Shown: positions 1-9,000, numbered from the stretch's first letter. The stretch is DNA of 64,000 nucleotides from Desulfitobacterium sp050251735 (GCA_050251735.1 JBFWMF010000012.1:43159-107158), one strand, 5' to 3'. The notes: generated from the letters alone by a model not told the origin. A program made the numbers and translations.

Positions 1-1145
1 TCGTCGTAAATCCGGAGCGTTACGGGGAAGTTCTGCAAGCAATGCGCGACCAAGGCGAAGTGCCATATGACTTGCGTAAACGTTTAGCTGCCGAGGCCTT
101 TGCTCATACGGCTGAATATGATCGCTATATTGCGGACTATCTAGCACAAGAACTAGCCAAGGAATCGGTTGGAAGCACCACTACTACCGATCAATCCGTT
201 TTCCCTGATTCCATAACCCTCTCCGGCCAGAAGGTCCAAGACCTCCGCTATGGGGAGAATCCCGACCAAAGGGCTGCTTTCTATCGAGGAATCGGTTCAG
301 AAGGGACTTTAGCCCATGGGAAACAGCTCCAGGGGAAAGAACTCTCCTACAACAACTGGATGGACATGGATGCTGCTTGGGGAATTGTAGAGGATTTCAG
401 CGAGCCGGCTTGTGCCATTATTAAACATACTAATCCTTGTGGAACGGCCCTTGGCGAAACTGCCCTCGAAGCCTATGATAGAGCACTGGCAGCGGATCCG
501 GTATCGGCTTTTGGAGGGATTATCGCTTTCAACCGGGAAATCGATGCATCGTGTGCCGAAGCCTTGAAAGGCCATTTTTATGAGGTGATTGTGGCCCCTA
601 AGTTTAGCGTAGAGGCTAAAGAGTTTTTAAAGGAAAAGAAAAACCTCCGTCTGGTTCAAGTAACACCGGGCGCACAACAGGGAATTACACCCTGGAAGGT
701 ACGCTCGATTCAAGGTGGATATTTAATTCAGGAAGAAGATAAAGGTACAGTGCCGGTTACCGATTGGGAGATCGTTAGTGATCTAAAGCCGACGACTCAA
801 GATATTCTAGAATTGGATTTTGCTTGGCGGGTTGTGAAGCATGTCAAGTCCAATGCGATTGTGCTTGCTAAAATGAGCCAAACCCTTGGTGTGGGAGCTG
901 GTCAGATGAACCGGGTCGGTTCTGTGAAGATTGCCTTAGAGCAAGCAGGCGAAAAGGCTCAAGGAGCCTATCTCGCATCTGATGCTTTCTTTCCTTTCCC
1001 AGATTCCTTGGAAGAGGCTGCTAAAGCAGGGATTCGTGCTGTGGTTCAACCCGGTGGCTCGGTCAAAGATGCGGAAGTCATCGAGGCAGCTAATCGTTTA
1101 GGCCTGATTCTGATGTTTACCCATCGACGTCACTTTAAGCACTAA
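1..1145 (+). CDS. purH: PurH, bifunctional AICAR transformylase/IMP cyclohydrolase (C-terminal part)
   Basis: The gene is cut by the left edge; about 380 C-terminal residues are present, with the frame open from base 3. PurH catalyses the last two steps of de novo purine synthesis: formylation of AICAR with 10-formyl-THF and ring closure to IMP, in the cytoplasm. The visible part begins at the end of the cyclohydrolase domain and contains the whole transformylase domain, with the family segments LRYGENPDQ, SYNNWMDMDAAW, KHTNPCG and DPVSAFGGI. The usual ending, with GGSVKDAEVIEAAN and the terminal MFTHRRHFKH, is intact. purD follows after about 50 bases in the same direction, the common purHD order in Firmicutes. 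The apparent ATG at 42 is internal and not a start. Confidence 0.97.
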   Translation, partial: VVNPERYGEVLQAMRDQGEVPYDLRKRLAAEAFAHTAEYDRYIADYLAQELAKESVGSTTTTDQSVFPDSITLSGQKVQDLRYGENPDQRAAFYRGIGSEGTLAHGKQLQGKELSYNNWMDMDAAWGIVEDFSEPACAIIKHTNPCGTALGETALEAYDRALAADPVSAFGGIIAFNREIDASCAEALKGHFYEVIVAPKFSVEAKEFLKEKKNLRLVQVTPGAQQGITPWKVRSIQGGYLIQEEDKGTVPVTDWEIVSDLKPTTQDILELDFAWRVVKHVKSNAIVLAKMSQTLGVGAGQMNRVGSVKIALEQAGEKAQGAYLASDAFFPFPDSLEEAAKAGIRAVVQPGGSVKDAEVIEAANRLGLILMFTHRRHFKH

Positions 1146-1195
1146 TGCTGACAGTTTACTTCGATTAATCAATGAGTAAAGTAGGTAGGTGTCCT

Positions 1196-2455
1196 ATGGG
1201 AAAAAAGGTTTTGCTGGTAGGTAATGGGGGCAGGGAACATGCCCTCGCTTGGAAAATAGCTCAAAGCCCGGAGGTCGAGATGGTGTTTGTGGCTCCGGGA
1301 AATGCCGGAACTCAGGAATGGAATGTGCCCATTGCGGCTACCGATATTTCCGGTTTACTGGCCTTTGCCAAGAAGGAAGGTATTGATTTGACCGTGGTGG
1401 GACCCGAGGCTCCTTTGACCTTAGGAATTGTGGATACCTTTGTTCAAGCAGGTTTAAGAGTTTTTGGACCAACTCAAGCCGCAGCTCGCCTCGAAGGCAG
1501 CAAGTCCTTTGCTAAGGAGATTATGGTCGAGGCCGCAGTACCAACAGCTAAAAGCCAGGTATTTACCGATCCCGAGCAAGCAAAGGCCTATGTCCAAGAA
1601 CTCGGAGCACCGATTGTTTTGAAAGCCGACGGATTAGCCGCCGGTAAAGGGGTGATCGTGGCTATGGATTTGCCAACGGCTTTAACAGCTGTTGATGAGC
1701 TGATGGATGGTTCCTTAGGGGAATCGGGAAAATTACTGTTGGTGGAAGAGTATCTGGAAGGGCAAGAAGTCAGTTTGCTCTGCTTATGTGATGGCGAAAG
1801 CGCGGTTACCTTGGTCCCGGTCCAAGATCATAAACGGGCTTTGGATGGTGATCAGGGCCTAAATACGGGGGGGATGGGTACGTACAGTCCTCCGCCTTTT
1901 TGGAATTCTCAAGTTGAGGAGCAAGCCTTGCGAGATATTATACAGCCTACTTTACGTGCTATGAAGGATAAAGGGATGCCTTTTCAAGGGGTGCTTTTTG
2001 CCGGTCTGATGCTTACGAAGGAGGGTCCAAAAACCCTGGAATTCAATGTTCGCTTCGGCGATCCGGAAACCCAAGTGATCATGGCTCGTCTGAAATCCGA
2101 TCTATTTAAAGCTCTTTGGGCTTGTACGGAAGGACGTTTGGGGGATGTGCAGCTCGACTGGAAAGAGGAAACCGCAATTTGCATCGTGATGGCTGCGCCT
2201 GGCTATCCCGCAGCTTATAAAAAGGGTATACCTATGGCATTGCCAGAAGCCCTAGATGCAGGACAAGTCATTTTCCACGCAGGAACATCTTATGCCGAAG
2301 ATGGACGGCTTCAAAGCACCGGTGGCAGAGTCTTAGGGGTTACTGTTTTAGGAAAAGACCTTTCAGAGGCACGCCATTTAGGATATACTTTAGTAGAAAA
2401 AATTGATTTCCCGCAGGCACATTATCGCAAGGATATTGGCCTAAAAGGTCTATAA
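1196..2455 (+). CDS. purD: PurD, phosphoribosylamine-glycine ligase
   Basis: This is an ATP-grasp ligase of 419 residues that joins glycine to 5-phosphoribosylamine to give GAR in purine synthesis. The N-terminus KVLLVGNGGREHALAWK is the PurD signature. The ATP-grasp region has VLKADGLAAGKGV, EEYLEGQEVS and GLNTGGMGTYSPPP, and the metal site lies in EFNVRFGDPETQ. An in-frame ATG exists eight codons upstream (1172), but the ATG at 1196 was chosen because TAGGTAGGTG lies just before it and the family starts at this residue. The gene sits directly after purH and is probably cotranscribed with it. Length matches the family. Confidence 0.96.
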   Translation: MGKKVLLVGNGGREHALAWKIAQSPEVEMVFVAPGNAGTQEWNVPIAATDISGLLAFAKKEGIDLTVVGPEAPLTLGIVDTFVQAGLRVFGPTQAAARLEGSKSFAKEIMVEAAVPTAKSQVFTDPEQAKAYVQELGAPIVLKADGLAAGKGVIVAMDLPTALTAVDELMDGSLGESGKLLLVEEYLEGQEVSLLCLCDGESAVTLVPVQDHKRALDGDQGLNTGGMGTYSPPPFWNSQVEEQALRDIIQPTLRAMKDKGMPFQGVLFAGLMLTKEGPKTLEFNVRFGDPETQVIMARLKSDLFKALWACTEGRLGDVQLDWKEETAICIVMAAPGYPAAYKKGIPMALPEALDAGQVIFHAGTSYAEDGRLQSTGGRVLGVTVLGKDLSEARHLGYTLVEKIDFPQAHYRKDIGLKGL

Positions 2456-2565
2456 GTAAGCAACATCATAAGCCATAAGCGGCGATTGGCTTTTCCACTT
2501 GTGACCTTGCTTTGTCCGTTCTTCATATACTGAAGACAGGACGATGTGCAAGGGAGGGAAAAGGT

Positions 2566-3120
2566 GTGTACAGCTATCGCAAACGGTTCTTTTATCCAAT
2601 CCATGTGGAAGGACCTGATCCGGTCTTGGCCAAACACTTAATTGAACATTATGGTGGTAAGGATGGAGAACTGACTCAAGTGGTTCAATACTTAAATCAC
2701 CAAGTTAATATAGACAACCGCTATATACGCGAGCTACTGGGACTTATTTCTGCTGAAGAGTTAGCCCATTTGGAGACCCTATCGGCAATGATCATCAAGC
2801 TGGGTGGTGAGGTTCATCACCTAGTGAATTCAAGTGGCCAAGCTTGGTCACTTGCCAATGTCTATCAATACTCTGAACCGGAAAAGATATTAAGGGCGAA
2901 TGTTGCCTTGGAAAAAAGAGCCCGCCTCCAATACGAAGAGCATGCAAATCTGACCCAGGATCCTAGCGTAAAGCGTCTCTTAGGCTTTCTGGCTCGCCGC
3001 GAAGGGATTCACCAGAAGCTCTTATATCGTTGCCATAAGGTGATGATGGAGGGCGGTAACAGCGAGCACTATATGGGAATTATCTATGATTACAAGATGA
3101 GTCTGCAGGTTTTAGATTAA
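2566..3120 (+). CDS. Manganese-catalase/CotJC-like ferritin-fold protein
   Basis: The protein has 184 residues and resembles the Mn-catalase family, in particular the short spore-coat member CotJC. It shows the ferritin-like di-metal pattern: a Glu in GGKDGELTQV, the ExxH of AEELAHLE, a Glu in ALEKRARLQYEEH, and a second ExxH in REGIHQK. Family members are four-helix bundles that dismutate hydrogen peroxide or form part of the spore coat. Activity here is inferred only. The start is GTG 2566, seven bases after AGGGAGGG; the upstream ATG at 2512 has no ribosome site. It lies between purD and an MFS transporter, whose start is 15 bases downstream of this stop. No other coat genes are nearby. 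Confidence 0.72.
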   Translation: MYSYRKRFFYPIHVEGPDPVLAKHLIEHYGGKDGELTQVVQYLNHQVNIDNRYIRELLGLISAEELAHLETLSAMIIKLGGEVHHLVNSSGQAWSLANVYQYSEPEKILRANVALEKRARLQYEEHANLTQDPSVKRLLGFLARREGIHQKLLYRCHKVMMEGGNSEHYMGIIYDYKMSLQVLD

Positions 3121-3134
3121 TGGGGGTAGCACCA

Positions 3135-4466
3135 ATGAGCATATCTCAACGAATCGAGAATTTACCGGTCAAGCGTTTCCACTATATTCTCCTGCTTTCT
3201 GCAGGGCTAGGGTGGATGTTTGATTCCATGGATACGGGCATTATCTCCTTTGTCCTCCCAGTTTTGATGAAAACTTGGGGGTTAACTCCTGAACAGGTGG
3301 GGAACATCGGAAGTATTGGTTTGGTTGGGATGGCTCTCGGGGCAATCATCGGAGGGAGTATCGCCGATCGTGTCGGTCGTAAAAAGGTCTTTGCGTTTAC
3401 CTTAGTCATGTATTCCATAGCCACCGGCTTATGCGGGTTGGCCTGGAGTTATGAATCCCTCTTGGTTTTCCGCTTTTTGGTCGGGTTTGGTTTAGGAGGA
3501 CAGCTGCCTGTCGCTGTGACCTTGGTCAGTGAATTTACCCCTGCGAAGCATCGGGGTAAATTTCTTGTTCTTCTGGAAAGCTTTTGGGCCATCGGTTGGC
3601 TCTTAGCCGCAGTCATTTCTTATCTAATTATTCCGGCCTTTGGTTGGCATATTGCCTTTTTCATTGGCGCCATCCCTGCTCTCTATGTATTTTATCTTTG
3701 GAAATACATCCCCGAGTCGCCACGGTTCCTTGAGGAGAATGGCCGACTACAAGAGGCAGAAGCTGTGTATCGCATGGTAGCGGGGGAGGATGCGCATCCT
3801 CTTGATGCTAATTTATCAATGGATGCTAGTGTGGTTCACCCTAAGCAAGGAGTGAATCGAGTGACCTTAGGGGAACTATTTTCTAAGAAATTTGTGCGGC
3901 GTACTGTATTTCTATGGCTTTTATGGTTTGGCATTGTGTATTCTTATTACGGAATTTTCACTTGGTTGCCCTCTATTTTGGCTATTAAGGGTTTTTCCTT
4001 GACCAAGAGCTTTAGTTATGTCATTGTTATGACTTTAGCTCAGATTCCCGGCTATTTTACTGCCGCCTTTTTCGTGGATCGAATCGGTCGCAAGCCTACT
4101 TTGGCTACATTTGTTTTGGGCACAGCGGCTAGTGCTTTTTTCTTTGGACAAGCTGACAGTGTGACGATGATCCTTGTCTTTGGTTCACTCATGTCTTTCT
4201 TTAATCTTGGGGCCTGGGGAATTCTCTATACTTATACCCCTGAGCTCTATCCGACTAGGGCACGGGGAACCGGAGCAGGATGGGCAGCAGGATTTGGTCG
4301 GATTGGGGGTATCTTAGCCCCTGCTGTGGTTGGCAGAATGTTAGGAGCTTCCATATCCACGGAAACGGTTTTCTTAATGTTTGCGGGAGTACTTGTCTTA
4401 GTTGTGATTAATGTACTTATCCTTGGTGAAGAGACCAAGGGTCGACCCATGGATGAAGTGGCCTAG
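3135..4466 (+). CDS. MFS transporter, NiaP/sugar-porter-like
   Basis: This is a 443-residue integral membrane protein of the major facilitator superfamily with about 12 membrane segments. The loop 2-3 signature GGSIADRVGRKKVF, the mid-protein PESPRFLEENGR after TM6 and a second DRIGRKP repeat mark the sugar-porter-like branch, which includes the nicotinate transporter NiaP and aromatic-acid permeases. An acidic residue in TM1 (WMFDSMDTG) is typical of that branch. Substrate cannot be told from sequence. ATG 3135 has GGGGGT six to seven bases upstream; an alternative ATG at 3120 overlaps the previous stop but lacks a ribosome site. The stop overlaps the convergent gene at 4463 by four bases. 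Confidence 0.8.
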   Translation: MSISQRIENLPVKRFHYILLLSAGLGWMFDSMDTGIISFVLPVLMKTWGLTPEQVGNIGSIGLVGMALGAIIGGSIADRVGRKKVFAFTLVMYSIATGLCGLAWSYESLLVFRFLVGFGLGGQLPVAVTLVSEFTPAKHRGKFLVLLESFWAIGWLLAAVISYLIIPAFGWHIAFFIGAIPALYVFYLWKYIPESPRFLEENGRLQEAEAVYRMVAGEDAHPLDANLSMDASVVHPKQGVNRVTLGELFSKKFVRRTVFLWLLWFGIVYSYYGIFTWLPSILAIKGFSLTKSFSYVIVMTLAQIPGYFTAAFFVDRIGRKPTLATFVLGTAASAFFFGQADSVTMILVFGSLMSFFNLGAWGILYTYTPELYPTRARGTGAGWAAGFGRIGGILAPAVVGRMLGASISTETVFLMFAGVLVLVVINVLILGEETKGRPMDEVA

Positions 4467-5164
4467 AGAATTTCCTTGGAGCGATAATCCCAAAATCGGT
4501 TGGATACTAAACGGAGACAGAAGGGATGCCTGCTCCAGTTATTGATATTATCTAGGGAAAGAAGTAAAGCGTAAGCTTGTCGGCAGGTACTGAGCAAGGG
4601 GTAATTTTTGCTGAGATAGGCCAGATTGGCGAGGATGGCTTCTTGACGTTCTTGATGAAAAAGGTTTTGCACATAGCGCTGACTTAAAGGACTTAGGCGA
4701 TATTGGGCAAGTTCCGCTGCGAGAGGCTTTAGTTCATCCTTAGCGAAATGAATGACAGCTAGTTGAGGTAAATCCGCGAGAAGATCAGCACCCTCCAAAA
4801 AGCGCAAAAGGTGTTCTTGGATGGTTATCGGCGAAAAAGGGAAGGTTCCCGGGGTTTCGGCGAGGACACGAATGCGCAATAGGTTCGCCCGGAGAAAATC
4901 AGACTCATGCTGGATCGGGCTGATCTGTGTCTTTTCGAGATTGCGAATAACTTTCCCTAAGTACTCATTGCCATCACAAGCAATGTATTCCCATTGGGGA
5001 AGCAGCGAAGTGAGAAGCTGGCCTAGATAGGCACCTTTTGATTCAAATACTTGATAGCGTATTAGGGTTGTGAGGGTTTCCTCATTGGGGTAAGCTAAGA
5101 TACTGCGCAGCATCTCAGGGTGCATGCTCAACCGAGTTTTGATTTTCTTATCGAAGGAATTCAT
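4463..5164 (-). CDS. Unrecognised 233-residue soluble protein
   Basis: I do not recognise this protein. It is predicted to be largely alpha-helical and soluble, with no signal peptide or membrane segment. It is rich in Leu and Arg, with regularly spaced leucines (LRANLLRIRVLAET, LLRFLEGADLLADLPQL) that could form helical-repeat packing. A conserved-looking aromatic patch near the C-terminus reads NRFWDYRSKEIL. It is transcribed toward the MFS gene and the two stop codons overlap by four bases, so the 3' ends share no spacer. The ATG at 5164 is preceded on its strand by GAGGAGAAACCCCT, a good ribosome site. No catalytic motif is visible. Confidence 0.7.
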   Translation of the reverse strand: MNSFDKKIKTRLSMHPEMLRSILAYPNEETLTTLIRYQVFESKGAYLGQLLTSLLPQWEYIACDGNEYLGKVIRNLEKTQISPIQHESDFLRANLLRIRVLAETPGTFPFSPITIQEHLLRFLEGADLLADLPQLAVIHFAKDELKPLAAELAQYRLSPLSQRYVQNLFHQERQEAILANLAYLSKNYPLLSTCRQAYALLLSLDNINNWSRHPFCLRLVSNRFWDYRSKEIL

Positions 5165-5305
5165 AGGGGTTTCTCCTCATCTGTTTAGGATGAAATTTCG
5201 TAGCTTAATCATCCTAAGTATTGTTGTTATTAGTGTGTGAGGGCGAACCCGTTCTATTCCCGCAAAAATATGGTAAATCTAAATCGAGTTAAGAGAGATT
5301 TCTTC

Positions 5306-5334
5306 TTGGGTTAATACAGAGGGAATGGTATAAT
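5306..5334 (+). promoter_or_regulatory. Sigma-A-type promoter for the coiled-coil gene
   Basis: TTGGGT at 5306-5311 and a perfect TATAAT at 5329-5334 are separated by 17 bases, about 30 bases upstream of the small coiled-coil gene. Confidence 0.5.
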
Positions 5335-5365
5335 TATTCCATCCGGTATGGAAGGAAGTGGATTG

Positions 5366-5671
5366 ATGGATAATGAAAAATTCCAAGACTTGATGCTTGA
5401 ACATTTCGGAAAAGTGCTCAACGAATTAGCTGGAGTAAAGCAGGATGTAGCTGAGGTTAAGCGATCCCAAGTGCGAATGGAGCAGGAGTTTGGTAAGAAG
5501 CTGGACGTCCTTTATTACGACTGGCGGGAGACCCAAAAGCAATTCAATGAAGAAGTCAAAAGAGATATTAAAGTTCTATGTACAAAGGTTGAGGCTTTGC
5601 AGATGGAATCCAATAAGCATGATCGAGAAATTAAGGACTTGTATCTAGTTAATCAGTCAAGGAATAAATAA
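5366..5671 (+). CDS. Small coiled-coil protein of unknown function
   Basis: This 101-residue, highly charged protein has long heptad-like stretches (VLNELAGVKQDVAEVKRSQVRMEQ, broken here into HFGKVLNELAGVKQ and DVAEVKRSQVRMEQ; then VLCTKVEALQMESNKHDREI). It has no signal peptide, membrane segment or catalytic motif. Similar short coiled-coil proteins are common and poorly characterised in Clostridia and Bacilli. ATG 5366 is favoured over ATG 5348 because GGAAGGAAGTGG lies just upstream of it. It is monocistronic: it has its own promoter and a strong hairpin terminator follows about 40 bases after the stop. Confidence 0.72.
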   Translation: MDNEKFQDLMLEHFGKVLNELAGVKQDVAEVKRSQVRMEQEFGKKLDVLYYDWRETQKQFNEEVKRDIKVLCTKVEALQMESNKHDREIKDLYLVNQSRNK

Positions 5672-5710
5672 GGACTGAATTTAGCATTTAAGTCTTACAT
5701 AAAACAAAAA

Positions 5711-5750
5711 AGGCCGCCCTCCACATTTTTTGTGGAAAGACGGCCTGTTT
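5711..5750. terminator. Bidirectional terminator between coiled-coil gene and metQ
   Basis: AGGCCGccCTCCACA pairs with TGTGGaaaGACGGCCT around a short T-rich loop. A-rich sequence lies on the left flank and GTTTT on the right, so it can end transcription from both sides. Confidence 0.85.
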
Positions 5751-5814
5751 TAATTGAATTATAATTATTCGATTCAAATGAACTGGACTCGGTTTAGTAG
5801 ATGATTAACCATTC

Positions 5815-6669
5815 TTAGAAAGCGGGAATAACTGAACCTTTATATTTATCTTCAATGAATTTTTTAACTTCTGGGGTGTTGAGGGCTTTGACTAATTTTT
5901 GCAGGTTGGGATCATCCTTGCGATCTTCTTTTGCAACTACGATGTTGGCATATGGAGAGTCCTTGCCTTCAAGGTAAAGGGCATCTTCTGTTGGGTTTAA
6001 GCCACCCTCTAAAGCAAAGTTAGTGTTGATGACAGCCGCGGCAACTTTTGCATCACCAAGAACACGGGGAAGTTGAGCAGCATCTACCTCAGAGAACTTT
6101 AGATTTTTAGGATTCTCGGTAATATCCAGGATAGTTGCCTTAACGCCGACACCTTCTTTGAGTTTAAGCAAGCCGGCAGATTCCAAGACAGCTAAAGCGC
6201 GTCCGCCATTGGAAGGGTCGTTGGGGATAGCAACGGTGTCACCATCCTTGAGTTCTTCAGCTTTGGTGATTTTCTTTGAATAAAGACCCATGGGTTCAAT
6301 GTGAACCGTACCAATCACCCCAAGCTTCAGTCCTTGATCAATGGTGAAGGTCTCTAAATAAGGGGTGTGTTGGAAGTAGTTGGCGTCAATTTCACCGGAA
6401 TCCACGGCCGGATTGGGTAGGGGATATTCAGTGAAAATAACGACTTCCAGATTGACGCCTTGTTTTGCTAATTCGGGTTTGACGAATTCGAGAATTTCGG
6501 CATGGGGCACTGGGGTAGCCCCTACCTTGATGGTGACAGGCTCATTGGTATTACCAGTATTAGCCGGGGGTGTGGTTTGAGCAGTGCTTCCGCACCCGGT
6601 TACAAGTAGGGAAAGAGCAACCACGGAGCTAAGCAGTAAAGTAGTTAGTTTGCGATGTGAACGAATCAT
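5815..6669 (-). CDS. metQ: MetQ, methionine-binding lipoprotein of ABC importer
   Basis: This 284-residue lipoprotein is the extracellular substrate-binding subunit of the MetNIQ methionine importer (NlpA/MetQ family). A signal peptide ends in the lipobox LVTGC, with Cys26 as the lipidated residue, followed by a Ser/Thr/Pro/Asn-rich linker. The mature domain has VKVGATPVPHAEIL, the family opening IKVGATPxPHAEIL, then DANYFQHTPYLE and TVAIPNDPSNGGRAL, all strong MetQ signatures. The C-terminus ends at KYKGSVIPAF. The ATG is preceded on the coding strand by AAGGAGG. It is the last gene of the metN-metI-metQ unit and is separated from metI by about 180 bases, longer than usual. Confidence 0.95.
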   Translation of the reverse strand: MIRSHRKLTTLLLSSVVALSLLVTGCGSTAQTTPPANTGNTNEPVTIKVGATPVPHAEILEFVKPELAKQGVNLEVVIFTEYPLPNPAVDSGEIDANYFQHTPYLETFTIDQGLKLGVIGTVHIEPMGLYSKKITKAEELKDGDTVAIPNDPSNGGRALAVLESAGLLKLKEGVGVKATILDITENPKNLKFSEVDAAQLPRVLGDAKVAAAVINTNFALEGGLNPTEDALYLEGKDSPYANIVVAKEDRKDDPNLQKLVKALNTPEVKKFIEDKYKGSVIPAF

Positions 6670-6850
6670 AATTTTTCCTCCTTTGATGTTCCTTTTTTTC
6701 TCTTTGCATCATCTTTTAGCGGATGAATACTGATAAAGACATGTTGTGTTTACCTTCATTGCTAAATATATGTTACAAGTCCAGTCCCTAAGCCTGTTAC
6801 GGCGACCGGTACGCCATGCACGGGTTCGGGCTTGGCTTGAAACAACCGTA
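6670..6850 (-). other. 180-base spacer between metI and metQ
   Basis: The spacer holds no convincing ORF. Its metI-proximal half (about 6780-6845) is noticeably richer in G+C than its flanks and contains the palindrome ACCGGT flanked by GGCG/CGCC. This could form a hairpin that differentially sets metQ expression or protects the metQ mRNA end. No T-run follows, so it is not a clear terminator. Confidence 0.3.
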
Positions 6851-7528
6851 TTAGTGATGAGTCATTCGGCGTGCAAGCATCGTACCAAGGGATTGGATGA
6901 CTTGGACGATAAGCACAAGAATGACAACGGTCAAAAGCATGATATCCGTTCGGAAGCGGTTGTAGCCATATTGAATAGCTACGGCCCCAAGACCACCGCC
7001 ACCCACGGCACCGGCCATGGCTGTGTAGCCAATAATGCTAATGGTGGTGATTGCAACACCCAAGACAAGAGAACCTTTGGCCTCGGGAAGAAGCACCTTT
7101 TTGATAATTTGCCAGGGGGAAGAGCCCATGGATAAGGCTGCTTCGATCACCCCATAGGGGACTTCCTTGAGGGAACTTTCAACCATCCTAGCCACGAAAG
7201 GTGCCGAGGAAATGACGAGGGGGACGATAGCTGCTGTCGTGCCGATGTAGGTGCCGACAATGGCACGTGTGAAGGGAATAATCAGAACCAATAAGATGAT
7301 AAAGGGTATAGAACGGAAAATATTGATAATTGTACCTAAGATACGCTCAACCCAAGGGTTTGGCGAAATGTGGTTAGGTGAAGAAATGACTAAGATCACC
7401 CCTAAAGGGACTCCCAGCACATAGGCCAGCAGGGTAGAAGCAATAATCATATAGAAGGTTTCTCCGGTAGCCGGAGTCAATAGTTGGATCATGGTATCCC
7501 AATATTGGGGATTGGAAAAATCAAACAT
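6851..7528 (-). CDS. metI: MetI, methionine ABC importer permease
   Basis: This 225-residue inner-membrane permease has about five membrane segments and belongs to the MetI family. The EAA-type coupling loop that contacts the ATPase is visible as EAALSMGSSPWQIIKKVLLPEA. Other family segments are TFYMIIASTLLAYVLGVPLG and RSIPFIILLVLIIPF. The ATG follows a near-perfect GGAGGTGAT and lies within the 3' end of metN, with an 8-base overlap, so translation is probably coupled. It works with MetN and MetQ to import L- and D-methionine. Confidence 0.95.
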   Translation of the reverse strand: MFDFSNPQYWDTMIQLLTPATGETFYMIIASTLLAYVLGVPLGVILVISSPNHISPNPWVERILGTIINIFRSIPFIILLVLIIPFTRAIVGTYIGTTAAIVPLVISSAPFVARMVESSLKEVPYGVIEAALSMGSSPWQIIKKVLLPEAKGSLVLGVAITTISIIGYTAMAGAVGGGGLGAVAIQYGYNRFRTDIMLLTVVILVLIVQVIQSLGTMLARRMTHH

Positions 7529-8543
7529 GCTGGATCACCTCCACCTTAAGTTCGCGTTGATCAAGATATTGATGAGCTAAGGCCAACTGTTCAGGAGTTC
7601 CTTGCAACTCCAGGGTTAAAGTGCCAAAAAGAGTAGAGCGGAGATGATCGATACTTCCATAGAGTATATTAGCCCGTACATCGCATTCTTTCATCAGATC
7701 GGCGATGATGGGGTCCGATGTCCTTGAACCTAAAAACTGAATACGGACAATTTGGGAATTGGGATGAGTGGCCAATTCCTGGAGTAAATCCAGCGGCAGT
7801 TCATTAGGGAATACAGTCGAAATGAACTCCTTGGCAATACGGGATTGGGGTTGGATAAATACAGCTTCCACCGGACCTTGTTCGGCGATCTTGGCTTCAT
7901 GAATTACTGCAACATCAGTGCAGATTTCCTTAACTACTTTCATTTCGTGAGTAATCATGATGATGGTTAACCCGAAGCGCTGATTGATGTCGCGCAAGAG
8001 TTCCAAGATGGAGAGGGTTGTTTGCGGGTCTAAGGCCGAAGTTGCTTCATCACAAAGCAGTACTTTCGGATTCGTCGCTAAGGCACGAGCAATACCTACT
8101 CTTTGCTTTTGTCCGCCGCTGAGTTGAGAAGGATAGACCTGGGCTTTATCTTCTAGGCCCACTAAGGGTAGCAGCTCCCTAACTCGTTGTTCGATCTCAG
8201 GCTTTTTGTAGCCGGCGATTTCTAAAGGAAAGGCGATATTATCGAAGACCGTGCGCGATTGGAGCAGATGAAAGTGTTGAAAGATCATACCAATCTTTTG
8301 GCGAGCTTGTCTGAGCTCATGGGCGGACATTTGCATCAGATCCTGATCATCAATAAAAATCTTGCCGCTAGTGGGCTCTTCTAAGCGATTGATGCAACGG
8401 ACTAAGGTACTCTTGCCGGCACCACTTAAGCCGATAATCCCATAGATAGCGCCTTGAGGAATATGAAGAGTAATATCCTCAATAGCCGTTACTCGATCCT
8501 TGCGGGAGGTATAAACTTTAGTTAGATTCTCTATTCGTATCAA
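7521..8543 (-). CDS. metN: MetN, methionine ABC importer ATPase
   Basis: This 340-residue ATP-binding subunit drives methionine import. Walker A is GLSGAGKSTL, the signature motif is LSGGQKQRVGIARAL, Walker B is VLLCDEATSALDP and the switch His is in IMITHEM. The C-terminal roughly 95 residues (IVRIQFLGSRTSDPIIADL onward) form the NIL/C2 ACT-like domain that binds methionine and inhibits transport in MetN proteins. The start is TTG 8543 with AGGAGGA nine bases upstream. It is the first gene of the operon and lies directly downstream of an S-box riboswitch, so it should be turned off when SAM is abundant. Confidence 0.96.
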   Translation of the reverse strand: MIRIENLTKVYTSRKDRVTAIEDITLHIPQGAIYGIIGLSGAGKSTLVRCINRLEEPTSGKIFIDDQDLMQMSAHELRQARQKIGMIFQHFHLLQSRTVFDNIAFPLEIAGYKKPEIEQRVRELLPLVGLEDKAQVYPSQLSGGQKQRVGIARALATNPKVLLCDEATSALDPQTTLSILELLRDINQRFGLTIIMITHEMKVVKEICTDVAVIHEAKIAEQGPVEAVFIQPQSRIAKEFISTVFPNELPLDLLQELATHPNSQIVRIQFLGSRTSDPIIADLMKECDVRANILYGSIDHLRSTLFGTLTLELQGTPEQLALAHQYLDQRELKVEVIQHV

Positions 8544-8667
8544 GGGTATTCCTCCTCGTCATATTCAAAAGTTAAATCCTCTAAAGGCAGGTTGTTTGTA
8601 AAAACTAATGAAAAAGAATAGGCAAGAAAATTTAAAATAATTATTTTAAAAAACTATATAATAAAAA

Positions 8668-8692
8668 ACTCCACGAGGAAATCCGCGGAGTT
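8668..8692 (-). terminator. Intrinsic terminator of the S-box riboswitch
   Basis: On the minus strand AACTCCGCGG and CCTCGTGGAGTT form a hairpin followed by a T-run. It lies downstream of the aptamer and upstream of metN, as expected for a transcriptional OFF switch. Confidence 0.8.
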
Positions 8693-8694
8693 AT

Positions 8695-8810
8695 CTTCGG
8701 CTTTCCTCTCATCTCCCAGTATTTTTCCTGCAGGATTTAGCACCGTACATTAAATGCCGGTTGCCGGGTTTCATCGGGCCAGTCCCTCCACCTACTCTGG
8801 ATAAGAGTGA
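8695..8810 (-). ncRNA. S-box (SAM-I) riboswitch controlling metNIQ
   Basis: Read on the minus strand, the leader starts with CTCTTATCCAGAGTAGG, then TGGAGGGACTGGCCC and GATGAAACCCGGCAACC. These are the conserved P1/P2 strand, the kink-turn region and the J3/4-P3 core of SAM-I riboswitches. The last paired strand GATAAC/GAGTAAG-like region runs into the terminator at 8668-8692, giving mutually exclusive folding. S-box RNAs bind S-adenosylmethionine and terminate transcription of methionine genes. Placement directly upstream of metNIQ fits this exactly. Confidence 0.93.
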
Positions 8811-8851
8811 TTTATTAACTTTTAAGTCAAGAGTGAATCTTGATAGAGTCT

Positions 8852-8881
8852 ATATTAGCATAGAGTAATGCTCTTTGGCAA
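8852..8881 (-). promoter_or_regulatory. Likely promoter of metNIQ
   Basis: On the minus strand TTGCCA (8881-8876) and TAATAT (8857-8852) are separated by 18 bases, about 40 bases upstream of the riboswitch. Confidence 0.5.
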
Positions 8882-9000
8882 GTCATTTTTATATAACAAG
8901 GCAAGAAAATTCATCTTTAAATAAATGTTAGCAACTGATGGGAAAAAGGTGATAGTGGTTAAAGATAATAAACAAATTTGCTAAAGAAGGCTGAAGAATA

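Noticed and set aside
2512..2565. Longer N-terminus of the Mn-catalase-like protein from ATG 2512
   Set aside because: No ribosome site precedes it and AGGGAGGG lies inside it, just before GTG 2566.
6746..7135. 129-codon plus-strand frame opposite metI
   Set aside because: It is the reverse of a confirmed metI frame, has no ribosome site and no protein-like features.
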